Below, piece after piece: positions 23,586-31,626 of a DNA stretch of 63,488 nucleotides. The stretch lies in contig JBGUJG010000124.1 of the NCBI GenBank assembly GCA_045113695.1, forward strand, positions 1 to 63,488, read 5' to 3'. The notes below the pieces were generated by a model, which was given only the letters and a program-made list of their open reading frames with translations, was not told the DNA's origin and did no database searches. The DNA comes from UBA4246 sp045113695 (GTDB lineage Bacteria; Bacillota; Clostridia; Christensenellales; Aristaeellaceae). Positions within the stretch are counted from its first letter, which is position 1. Every line of letters starts with the position of its first letter. The position numbers and the translations under genes are program-made.

Positions 23586-24977
23586 ATGGACATTATTCCG
23601 TTTCGCCGTGATATCCCCCTCCGGTATCAGGCAGATGTCGCCGTCGTCGGGGGCGGCCCGAGCGGCTTTTGCGCGGCCGTGGCAGCGGCGCGTTCCGGCG
23701 TCAGCGTGCTCCTGATCGAAGAGGGCGGCTTCGCCGGAGGCATGGCCACCCGCGGGCTGGTCGGCCCCTTCATGACTTCCTACGACAAGGACGGCCGGCA
23801 GATGATCATCCGCGGCCTGTTTGAGGAACTGGTCAGCCGGATGGTGAAACGCGGCGGCGCCATCCATCCCCGGGACGTCCGGGCCGGCACGGCGTTTACC
23901 TCCTGGATCGTGGTGGGGCATGACCACGTGACCCCTTTCGAGCCGGAATGCCTGAAGCTGGTGATGGATGAGATGCTCACGGAGGCGGGCGTCATGATCC
24001 TCTACCACACCCGCTTTGTGGAGCCGGTGGTCCAGAACGGACTGCTGAACGCCGTCCTCATCGATTCCAAATCAGGCCTGGAGGCAGTCGGCGCCCATGT
24101 ATTCATCGACTGTACAGGAGACGCGGACGTAGCCTTCCGCAGCGGCGTTCCCTGCGAAAAAGGCAATGAAGCCCTGGGCATCATCCAGCCGGCTTCCCTG
24201 TTTTTCCGCATGGGCAGCGTCCGGCTGGATGCCGTGGAAGCCGAAATCGCCGCCCACAAAGATCAGTTTTACCGCAAAGACGGCGTCAACTACCGTTCCC
24301 TGCACTGGCGGGTCAGTCAGGCCCGCGAAAACGGGGACTGGGACATGAAGCGCGTATCGATCGGCATGTTCCGTGGCGTCAAAGAAGACGAATGGTTTGT
24401 CAACACCTCCCGCGTCATGGGCGTGGACGCTACGGACAAAGAAAGCCTGACCCTGGGCGAGATGGAAGGCCGCCGGCAGGTGGACATGATCTTCCGCTTT
24501 TTCAAAAAATATGTGCCCGGCTGCGAAAACGCCCGCCTGCTGTGCAGCGGCAGCACCCTGGGCATCCGGGAGAGCCGCCATATAAAGGGTCTTTATACCC
24601 TGAAAGCGGACGACCTGCTGGACGGCAAAGTGCCGCAGGACGCCATCTGCCTGGCCTCCAATTCTGTGGACGTGCACGGCCGTTTCGGCCCGCTGAGCAA
24701 TGAATACGTCGCCATAAGGAACGGTTCCTGGTATGGGATTCCCTACCGCTGCCTGGTGCCTGAGGGCATGGAAAACCTGCTGGTGGCCGGCCGCTGCGTA
24801 TCCGCCGAGTCCGACGCGGCTGGGGCTATCCGCGTGATGCCGCCCAGCATGGCCATGGGTCAGGCGGCGGGCGCCGCCGCGGCGATCGCGGTCAGGCAAA
24901 AACAGCCCGTATACGCCGTCCACCCTTCCCTGCTTCAGCAGACCCTGCGTTCGCAGGGGGCATTCCTCGATCTATAA
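23586..24977 (+). CDS. FAD-dependent oxidoreductase, FAD_oxidored family (copy 2)
   Basis: 463 residues, soluble. ADVAVVGGGPSGFCAAVAAAR near residue 15 is the FAD-binding Rossmann motif, with LLIEEGGFAGGMATRG after it; HVFIDCTGDADVAFRSG near 170 and LLVAGRCVSAESDAAGAIRV plus MGQAAGAAAAIAV near the C-terminus match the other three copies. AGGAGA precedes the ATG and the gene lies 19 bases after the LacI gene, so both share the regulated promoter. Its substrate is unknown; from the family and neighbours it probably oxidises or reduces a carbohydrate-derived hydroxyl or keto group. Confidence 0.9.
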   Translation: MDIIPFRRDIPLRYQADVAVVGGGPSGFCAAVAAARSGVSVLLIEEGGFAGGMATRGLVGPFMTSYDKDGRQMIIRGLFEELVSRMVKRGGAIHPRDVRAGTAFTSWIVVGHDHVTPFEPECLKLVMDEMLTEAGVMILYHTRFVEPVVQNGLLNAVLIDSKSGLEAVGAHVFIDCTGDADVAFRSGVPCEKGNEALGIIQPASLFFRMGSVRLDAVEAEIAAHKDQFYRKDGVNYRSLHWRVSQARENGDWDMKRVSIGMFRGVKEDEWFVNTSRVMGVDATDKESLTLGEMEGRRQVDMIFRFFKKYVPGCENARLLCSGSTLGIRESRHIKGLYTLKADDLLDGKVPQDAICLASNSVDVHGRFGPLSNEYVAIRNGSWYGIPYRCLVPEGMENLLVAGRCVSAESDAAGAIRVMPPSMAMGQAAGAAAAIAVRQKQPVYAVHPSLLQQTLRSQGAFLDL

Positions 24978-24997
24978 AATGCGGATGCATTTTATAA
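24974..24997. repeat. Short inverted repeat between operon genes
   Basis: TATAAAATGC and GCATTTTATA pair around GGAT directly after the stop of the FAD gene and 30 bases before the binding-protein gene. No T-tract follows; it may be an mRNA processing or stability hairpin, or an operator. Confidence 0.4.
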
Positions 24998-25027
24998 ATA
25001 TCACGCAAACATGAAAGGAGTACCCGT

Positions 25028-26401
25028 ATGAAACATCTCACCAAGCTCCTGGCGCTGGCCCTGTGCCTCGCCCTCCTCGGCACCCTGGCAGTTCCCGCCA
25101 TGGCGGACGAGGACATCACCTCCTGGATCCTGGAAGACAATCCGGAATCCATCACCGGTACAGTACGCTGGTGGATGCCCTTCAAAGGCAGCGCCGGCAT
25201 GGACGCCCTGATCGCCGAGTTCAACCAGACCTATCCGAACATCAAGGTCGAGCTGACCACCTACAACAACAACTCCGACGGCAACATGGCGGTCAACACC
25301 GCGATCATGGCCGGCGAAGTGGATGTGCTGGCCTCCTTCGGCCTGTCCAACGCCTACCGCCGCTGGGAAAACGGCCTGTACATCGACATCACCGACCGGG
25401 TTGAAAAAGAGGGCATCGATCTGGTCGCCAACTGGGGCACCGACGTGTTCAAATATGACGACTGCATCTACACCTTCCCGTCCGGCGGCCTTTCCTACTA
25501 CATCTGCATCAACATGAACGCCTGGAACGAAGCCGGCCTGGGCGAAATCCCCACCGAATGGACCTGGGACGAGTACATTGCAGCCAGCAAGGCCATGACC
25601 AAGGTCAATGAAGACGGCTCCATCGCCATGTACGGCGGCTCCGACTACCATTCCCAGAACTACTGGACCTACGCCTACGGCCAGGTAGTCGGCAAAAACG
25701 CCTATTACAATGAAGACGGCACCGCTTCCTCCTTCGACAACGAGATCATCCGCAATGCGCTGAAGCGCGAATACCAGGCTGAGATCGTCGACAAGATCTG
25801 GTTCCCGAAGGCTGTCTACCGCGCCGACAACCTGCAGACCCAGATGCTGTACTGCGGCAAAAACCAGGAGGTGCACGTGGCGTCCGCCATCAACCCCAAC
25901 ATGCCCCGCTTCCTGGCGGATCAGGAAAACTACCCCACGGACTATGTGACCGCTTTCGCCCCCTTCCCCGTCAACGAAAAGGGCCAGACCAACTATATGT
26001 CCGGCGTCGCTCCGTTCTCTCACTCCGGCCTTGCCCGCGGCTGCAAGGACATCGAAGCTTCCTGGGCGTTCCTGAAGTGGTATTCCACCTACGGCGTCAA
26101 ATACCTGGTCGCCGCCGGCCATCAGCCCAACTGGAAGGGCACTGACCCCGCGGACGCCGTCAAGCTGCTGTTCGGCGATGAAGAAACCGCCGCGAAGATC
26201 ATCGACATCGAAAGCTTCAAGCGCGTCGTCGGCGTTTCCACCAACCCCCGGTATTACGAGGATATCCTGACCGCTTATACCGATATCAACTCCCTGGTCG
26301 TCGAATACAGCATGTATGTGCTCAACGATACCATGAACGTCGATGAAGCGCTGGATACCCTGTTTGAAATGGCCAACGAAAAGATCGCTGACGCGGACTG
26401 A
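25028..26401 (+). CDS. Sugar ABC transporter solute-binding protein (second importer)
   Basis: 457 residues. A signal peptide with a clear AxA site (VPAMA-DED) is followed by a MalE/UgpB-like binding protein: ITGTVRWWMPFKGSAGMDAL, then EFNQTYPNIKVELTTYNNN and MNAWNEAGLGEIPTEWTWDE. There is no lipobox, so anchoring would have to be through the permeases, or the protein is released; that is unusual for a Gram-positive. AAAGGAG sits 8 bases before the ATG. A strong hairpin follows the gene. Aromatic residues (several Trp and Tyr) are plentiful, as in oligosaccharide-binding proteins. Confidence 0.92.
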   Translation: MKHLTKLLALALCLALLGTLAVPAMADEDITSWILEDNPESITGTVRWWMPFKGSAGMDALIAEFNQTYPNIKVELTTYNNNSDGNMAVNTAIMAGEVDVLASFGLSNAYRRWENGLYIDITDRVEKEGIDLVANWGTDVFKYDDCIYTFPSGGLSYYICINMNAWNEAGLGEIPTEWTWDEYIAASKAMTKVNEDGSIAMYGGSDYHSQNYWTYAYGQVVGKNAYYNEDGTASSFDNEIIRNALKREYQAEIVDKIWFPKAVYRADNLQTQMLYCGKNQEVHVASAINPNMPRFLADQENYPTDYVTAFAPFPVNEKGQTNYMSGVAPFSHSGLARGCKDIEASWAFLKWYSTYGVKYLVAAGHQPNWKGTDPADAVKLLFGDEETAAKIIDIESFKRVVGVSTNPRYYEDILTAYTDINSLVVEYSMYVLNDTMNVDEALDTLFEMANEKIADAD

Positions 26402-26416
26402 TTGTTCCGTTTTCCC

Positions 26417-26452
26417 GGTCTCCCTCTCTGCTTCGGAGAGGGAGACCTCTTT
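26417..26452 (+). terminator. Intra-operon terminator-like hairpin
   Basis: GGTCTCCCTCTC and GAGAGGGAGACC form a perfect 12-bp stem around a 7-base loop, then TCTTT. It lies between the binding-protein and permease genes, as in the first importer, and would allow more binding protein than permease. Confidence 0.8.
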
Positions 26453-26478
26453 CCCGGAATCCTGTCAGGAGGTACGCC

Positions 26479-27378
26479 ATGCAGAAAACGTATTCACGGT
26501 TGCTGAGAAAGGAGAATCTGACCGGATGGGCCTTTATTGCGCCCGCGCTGGTCACTTTCCTGGTCCTGACCGCCTTTCCATTCTTTCTTTCCCTTTTTCT
26601 TTCCTTCACAAAATGGAACTTCCTGTCCGGCTGGGATCATATCAGGATGATCGGGCTGAAGAATTTTCAGGATTTGCTGAAGGACAAGCGATTTATCCAG
26701 GCGATTCAGAATACGTTTATCTATGCCCTGACCACGGTGCCCATTTCCATCATCGTATCCCTGCTGCTGGCATATGCCCTCAACGGGAAAGTCCGCGGAC
26801 GCAGCGTCCTGCGCCTTGCCTTCTTCATTCCCTACATCTGCTCCGCCGTCGCGCTGGGCGCCGTTTTCAAGTTCCTGTTCAGGGAAGACGGCATCATCAA
26901 TATCCTGCTTGTGAACATGCGGCTGATCAGCGCGCCGCTCAAGTGGATGGTCGAACCGAGCCTGTGCAAGGTGCCGATCATCCTGCTGATCATCTATACT
27001 TCCATCGGCTATGAAATGATCATTTACATGGCAGCCCTGCAGAACGTACCGGCCAGCCTGTATGAGGCGGCCACCATCGACGGCGCCGGCAGCGCGCAGA
27101 AGCTGTGGTACGTCACCATGCCCATGATCTCCCCGACCACCTTCTACCTGGTGATCGTGCGCCTGATTGCCGTATTCAAGGTATTCAGCAGCGTCAATAT
27201 CATGGTGATGGGCTCGGCAGCGCTTCAGAACACATCCATGGTCAATGAAATCTACGAACAGGGCTTCGTTAAATATAAATTCGGCTATGCTTCCGCGGAA
27301 GCGATGGTGCTGTTTGTCATTATTCTGGTCATTACGCTGATCAATTTCGCGGGCCAGAAAAAATGGGTCCATTATTAA
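26479..27378 (+). CDS. Sugar ABC permease (MalF/UgpA type)
   Basis: 299 residues, six membrane helices, the standard length without the extension seen in the first importer. The EAA loop is EAATIDGAGSAQKLWYVTMP near residue 195 followed by a Pro-rich region, and the N-terminal helix is WAFIAPALVTFLVLTAFPF. It forms the membrane channel with the next gene product. The AGGAGG ribosome site lies 8 bases before the ATG. No ATPase gene is present in this operon. Confidence 0.93.
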   Translation: MQKTYSRLLRKENLTGWAFIAPALVTFLVLTAFPFFLSLFLSFTKWNFLSGWDHIRMIGLKNFQDLLKDKRFIQAIQNTFIYALTTVPISIIVSLLLAYALNGKVRGRSVLRLAFFIPYICSAVALGAVFKFLFREDGIINILLVNMRLISAPLKWMVEPSLCKVPIILLIIYTSIGYEMIIYMAALQNVPASLYEAATIDGAGSAQKLWYVTMPMISPTTFYLVIVRLIAVFKVFSSVNIMVMGSAALQNTSMVNEIYEQGFVKYKFGYASAEAMVLFVIILVITLINFAGQKKWVHY

Positions 27379-27391
27379 GGCGGTGACAGGC

Positions 27392-28225
27392 ATGAAAACA
27401 CGCAAAACCGTCATGCCGTGGGTCAGCATGGTCATCCTGGGCGCCATCGGCCTCCTGTTTCTGTCGCCGCTGGTATGGATGGTCTTTTCATCGCTGAAAA
27501 CCACCACGGAAGTATTCTCCACCAGTTTCCGCCTGCTGCCGCAGATCCCGCAGTGGGTCAATTACCGTTATGTCTGGCGGGAAAGCGAAATCAATATGCT
27601 CCAGGCTTACGGCAATACGATCTTTATTACCGCCGTCAGCACCGCGGTGCAGCTGATGTTTGCCTCCCTGGCGGCCTATGCCTTTGCCAAGATCCGCTTC
27701 AGGGGCAAGAATTTTGTGTTCTTCCTGTTCCTGTCCACCATGATGGTGCCGGTGGAAGTGACCATCCTGCCGCGTTTTACCCTGTTCAATACGATCGGGC
27801 TTTACAATAACCTCTGGGCGATCATTTTGCCGCACTGGTTCAACGCGACAGCCATTTTCATGCTCCGCCAGTTCTATATGGGACTGCCGGACGACCTGAT
27901 GGAGGCGGCCAGGATCGACGGGGCATCGCACCCGGTCATCTTCCTGCGCATCATGATGCCGCTGACCAGGGCGGCCCTGGTCAGCCTGATGGTGCTGTCC
28001 ATCGTCTCCTGCTGGAACGAGTATCTTTCCCCGCTGATTTTCCTTGTCAATACCAAACTGTATACGGTCTCCCAGACCATCCGCTGGTATATGCTGGACG
28101 ACCTGCAGCGATACGAACTGGTCATGGCCACCGCGACCAGCGCCATCGTGCCGATCCTGATCCTGTTCATCGCGTGCCAGAAGTCTTTTGTGGAAGGGAT
28201 CGCGACTTCCGGCGTGAAGGGGTGA
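27392..28225 (+). CDS. Sugar ABC permease (MalG type)
   Basis: 277 residues from the ATG at 27392; a GTG three codons earlier is possible. Six helices; MEAARIDGASHPVIFLRIMM near residue 175 is the EAA loop, SLVMVLSIVSCWNEYLSPL-like and the end TSGVKG are typical. It pairs with the UgpA-type permease 13 bases upstream. The stop is followed after 7 bases by the third FAD oxidoreductase gene, indicating a common transcript and a role in taking up the substrate of that pathway. Confidence 0.93.
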   Translation: MKTRKTVMPWVSMVILGAIGLLFLSPLVWMVFSSLKTTTEVFSTSFRLLPQIPQWVNYRYVWRESEINMLQAYGNTIFITAVSTAVQLMFASLAAYAFAKIRFRGKNFVFFLFLSTMMVPVEVTILPRFTLFNTIGLYNNLWAIILPHWFNATAIFMLRQFYMGLPDDLMEAARIDGASHPVIFLRIMMPLTRAALVSLMVLSIVSCWNEYLSPLIFLVNTKLYTVSQTIRWYMLDDLQRYELVMATATSAIVPILILFIACQKSFVEGIATSGVKG

Positions 28226-28232
28226 GCCGTTC

Positions 28233-29996
28233 ATGAAATATTCCGCTCAGACTGTCAGCCTCGAAACGGATGTCTGCGTCATCGGCGGCGGGATGGCCGG
28301 CATCTGCGCCGCGGTCGCTGCTGCGCGGCACGGCGCGCAGGTGGTGCTGATGCAGGACAGACCGGTGCTCGGCGGGAACGCCTCCAGCGAAATCCGCATG
28401 TGGATCCGCGGCGCGCCCGGCGCAGAAAACAGGGAAACCGGCATCCTGTCCGAAATTGAATTGCTGAATATTTACCGCAACCCCACCCTGAACTATTCCG
28501 TGTGGGACAGCGTGCTGTATGAAACCGTCATCTCCGAACCGAATATCCGGCTTCTGCTCAACTGTTCCTGCCTGGGCTGTGAATGCGCTGACGGCGTCAT
28601 TCAGGCCGTCCGGGGCTGGCAGCTGAATACCTATACATTTTTTGAAGTTGCCGCCAGGCAGTTTATCGACTGCTCCGGCGACAGCATTCTGGCCGACCTG
28701 ACCGGCGCGCAGACCCTTCAGGGCAGGGAAGACCGTTCGAAATTCGGGGAGCCTGATGCGGAAGAAGCCCATGACATGGGCGTGATGGGTTCTTCCATTC
28801 TGATTCAGGCCCGCGAGACTGAGCAGGAACAGCCTTTCATCCCGCCTGATTTCGCCTATGCCTATCCGGACGACGAGTCCCTGCATCTTCACACCCATGA
28901 GATGACGGCCTCCGGCTCCAACTTCTGGTGGATCGAGCTCAGCGACGGGTATGATACCCTGCGCGACCCGGGCGGCCTTCGCGACGAGCTGCTGCGGATC
29001 GCCTACGGCGTGTGGGACCACCTCAAAAACCACAGCGGCGGAAAATACAGGAACTGGGAACTGGAATGGCTCGGCTTCCTGCCCGGCAAGCGTGAAACCC
29101 GCAGGTACCGGGGGGCTTACGTGCTCAGGGAACAGGATCTGAGCGAAGGAACGGATTTCCCGGATGTCGTCGCCTTCGGCGGCTGGACGATGGACAACCA
29201 CAACCCGAAGGGGTTTTATTTCCATGGTTATTCCTCCAGGCACATCCCGGTCCATGTGCCCTACGGCATTCCCCTCCGCAGCCTCTATTCGTGCAGTATC
29301 CGCAATCTTCTGTTCGCGGGGCGGAATATCAGCGCCACGCATCTGGCCCTGAGCTCCACGCGGGTCATGGCCACCTGTTCGCTGATGGGCCAGGCCGCGG
29401 GCACTGCCGCGGCGGCCTGCATCCGCTATGCGTGCTGCCCCGATGACATCGACCGCCTGCACATCCGGCAGATACAGCAATGGCTGATGGATGACGGATG
29501 CATGCTGCCCGGCCGCCGGCGCATCCCGAAGGAATGCGGGCTTATGCTTGACCCGCAGGACCTGGCCGTGCTCACGAACGGACTGGAGCGGCCGTCCGGC
29601 GCGGAATCAAATACCGTACCGATGCATCCGGACACGGTCTGGCGGATGGAACTGCGTCCCGGAACGAACCGGCTGCTGCGCCTGGCGCTGGATCCTGATT
29701 TTTCGCGGGAGTCCATTACGGATGAGCCGGCATACCGCAAGTTTGCCCTGCGCGCTCATATTGTCAGAGATATGAAGCCCCTCAGCATGCCGGCCCATCT
29801 GCTCAAAAGCAGCCGGATCGTCTTTGAAACGCCGGACGGGAAGCCGGTCTGCCCTGTCGATCACAACCGCCGGCATATTCTGCTCATCCCGGTTCCGGAT
29901 GCCGCGTCGGCCCTGGAGATCCGGGATGTTCAAGCCTGGAACAGCCGCGAAACCAACGTATATTCCTGTGACGTACTGCCGGGAGACAATGACTGA
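28233..29996 (+). CDS. FAD-dependent oxidoreductase (copy 3), with C-terminal extension
   Basis: 587 residues, 125-160 longer than its paralogues. VCVIGGGMAGICAAVAAAR near residue 15 binds FAD, and GGNASSEIRMWIRGAPGAEN is a motif I associate with a subgroup of this family in polysaccharide clusters. The central ARQFIDCSGDSILADL and the later NLLFAGRNISATHLALSSTR and MGQAAGTAAAACI follow the family pattern. From about residue 430 there is an extra domain rich in beta-type sequence with no motif I recognise, possibly a carbohydrate-binding or dimerisation module. Its TGA overlaps the ATG of the esterase gene by one base. Confidence 0.88.
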   Translation: MKYSAQTVSLETDVCVIGGGMAGICAAVAAARHGAQVVLMQDRPVLGGNASSEIRMWIRGAPGAENRETGILSEIELLNIYRNPTLNYSVWDSVLYETVISEPNIRLLLNCSCLGCECADGVIQAVRGWQLNTYTFFEVAARQFIDCSGDSILADLTGAQTLQGREDRSKFGEPDAEEAHDMGVMGSSILIQARETEQEQPFIPPDFAYAYPDDESLHLHTHEMTASGSNFWWIELSDGYDTLRDPGGLRDELLRIAYGVWDHLKNHSGGKYRNWELEWLGFLPGKRETRRYRGAYVLREQDLSEGTDFPDVVAFGGWTMDNHNPKGFYFHGYSSRHIPVHVPYGIPLRSLYSCSIRNLLFAGRNISATHLALSSTRVMATCSLMGQAAGTAAAACIRYACCPDDIDRLHIRQIQQWLMDDGCMLPGRRRIPKECGLMLDPQDLAVLTNGLERPSGAESNTVPMHPDTVWRMELRPGTNRLLRLALDPDFSRESITDEPAYRKFALRAHIVRDMKPLSMPAHLLKSSRIVFETPDGKPVCPVDHNRRHILLIPVPDAASALEIRDVQAWNSRETNVYSCDVLPGDND

Positions 29997-30685
29997 TGGA
30001 TACATATGAAATCATGTGCTACGGCGACTCCAACACCTGGGGCACCGTGGCCAAAAAGCACAAAGACGACCCCCATCTCCGGTACGGGCGCGATATCCGC
30101 TGGCCGGCGGTTCTGCAGCGTCTGCTGGGAAGCGGATACGCCGTACAGGAGGAAGGCCTGGGCGGACGCACGACCATGTATACCGCCAATCCGGCCATGC
30201 CCTTCAAAAACGGCATGCATATGCTGGAAGGCTGCCTCAAAACACACTGCCCGCTGGACCTGATCATCCTCATGCTGGGCACGAACGACCTGCACCTGCC
30301 AAAGCCCCTGCCGGAGGATCAGCTGTGCGCGGGAATCATGGAGATGATTCATCTGATTCAGACCCATCCGGAATACGGCCCGGAAGAAAAACGGGTGCCG
30401 GAAATCCTTCTGATCGCCCCACCGTTCATCACGCCTTCGGCCCCGGACGCGCGGACGGAAGTCTATGCCCAGTTTTTTGGTGAATACGGAGAAAGGCTGA
30501 GCCGCCGGTTTCCGGAAGCATACAGAGAGGCAGCGGAAAAGACAGGCTGCCGGTTCCTGAACGCCCAGGAATACACCCGCCCGGACCCCCGCGACGGCGT
30601 GCACCTGGACGCGGAAAGCCACCTCCGGCTGGCCGCGGCCGTCCGTGACAAAGTACTGGAAATCCGCAGGGAGCAGAGCAGATGA
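29996..30685 (+). CDS. SGNH/GDSL hydrolase (esterase-like)
   Basis: 229 residues, cytoplasmic. All blocks are present: IMCYGDSNTWG (block I, catalytic Ser in GDSN), LGGRTT near residue 60, ILMLGTNDLHLP (block III, Asn) near residue 95 and DGVHLDAESHLRLA (block V, Asp and His) near residue 200. The GDSN-Thr-Trp type is typical of arylesterase/acyl-CoA thioesterase I-like members, which remove acyl or acetyl groups. Lack of a signal peptide implies it acts on an imported substrate, for example an acylated sugar. It overlaps both neighbours (1 and 4 bases). Confidence 0.92.
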   Translation: MDTYEIMCYGDSNTWGTVAKKHKDDPHLRYGRDIRWPAVLQRLLGSGYAVQEEGLGGRTTMYTANPAMPFKNGMHMLEGCLKTHCPLDLIILMLGTNDLHLPKPLPEDQLCAGIMEMIHLIQTHPEYGPEEKRVPEILLIAPPFITPSAPDARTEVYAQFFGEYGERLSRRFPEAYREAAEKTGCRFLNAQEYTRPDPRDGVHLDAESHLRLAAAVRDKVLEIRREQSR

Positions 30686-31623
30686 AACAGATGAGCCTTC
30701 AGGATCTTCGTCTGCACATGCGCTTTCAGAAGCCTGTGCGCTCCGCGCAGGGCATGGCCATCTGGAACGATCTTGCCTTCCAGCTGTTCCATACCGGCCG
30801 GTGCGCGGTGTTTGACCTGAAAACCGGGGACACGCGTCCGCTGGCCTTTTTCCCGCTGGGCTCAGCCAACGACGGCGAACCGGGCGAAGCATATACCAAT
30901 CATGCCAACCAGTGCATGTTCAGCGATATCCACCGGAACGGCAGCCCTCTTCCCCTGCTGTACGTGACCGTCGGCTTCGGGACCGGCGCGGATGACGACG
31001 GGTATTATTACCGCTGCGCCGTGGAGGATATCCGCCTGCAGACCGATGCGGCGGGGAAGGTCATCGGCGGCGGCAGCGAATGCATTCAGATCATCTCCTA
31101 TCGGGACGGACCGATGGACGGCCTGCCCTTCATTCAGCCCTGCTGGGGCTGTCCCGCCTGGTTTGCGGACTGCCGGCAGAAAGCAATCTATATGTTCTCT
31201 GCAAAATACCGCACGACGCCTGCTTTCAAAGCATACTATCCCGTCAATCAGTACATCATTACCCGCTTTCCGCTTCCCGATCCGCTGCAGGGCGGCATGA
31301 TCCGGTTCGGCCCAAAGGATATACAGGATCAGTTTACCGTGCCGTTCGACATTCCGTTTACCCAGGGCGGGATGATTGCCGGAAACAAACTGTTTTATAC
31401 CTTCGGCGCCGGGGACGCGGAACGGCCAGACGGGATCCGCGTGTATGACCTGAGCAGGAAATGCCTGATCGCCGGGGCGGACCTTCAGGATACCATCATG
31501 GGGGCCGAAGAAATCGAAAGCTGCAGTTTCCGGGGCAGGGAGCTGATCTGCAACACCAACGCCAAACCCGAGGGCGGGTTTTACAGCCTCGGCACCGCCT
31601 GGTATGACCTGCTGAAGGAGTGA
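30682..31623 (+). CDS. Protein of unknown function, possibly a beta-propeller
   Basis: 313 residues, no signal peptide and no membrane segments. I do not recognise a family. Many short, beta-prone segments recur (AIWNDLAFQLFHTGRCAVFD, LPLLYVTVGFGTGADDDGYY, QGGMIAGNKLFYTFGAGD, DGIRVYDLSRKCLIAGADL), as in seven-bladed propellers such as lactonases and lyases acting on sugars. The start overlaps the esterase stop (ATGA) and the stop is 3 bases before the second kinase, so it is a committed part of the pathway. A lactonase, isomerase or lyase role is only a guess. Confidence 0.8.
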   Translation: MKQMSLQDLRLHMRFQKPVRSAQGMAIWNDLAFQLFHTGRCAVFDLKTGDTRPLAFFPLGSANDGEPGEAYTNHANQCMFSDIHRNGSPLPLLYVTVGFGTGADDDGYYYRCAVEDIRLQTDAAGKVIGGGSECIQIISYRDGPMDGLPFIQPCWGCPAWFADCRQKAIYMFSAKYRTTPAFKAYYPVNQYIITRFPLPDPLQGGMIRFGPKDIQDQFTVPFDIPFTQGGMIAGNKLFYTFGAGDAERPDGIRVYDLSRKCLIAGADLQDTIMGAEEIESCSFRGRELICNTNAKPEGGFYSLGTAWYDLLKE

Positions 31624-31626
31624 CCC

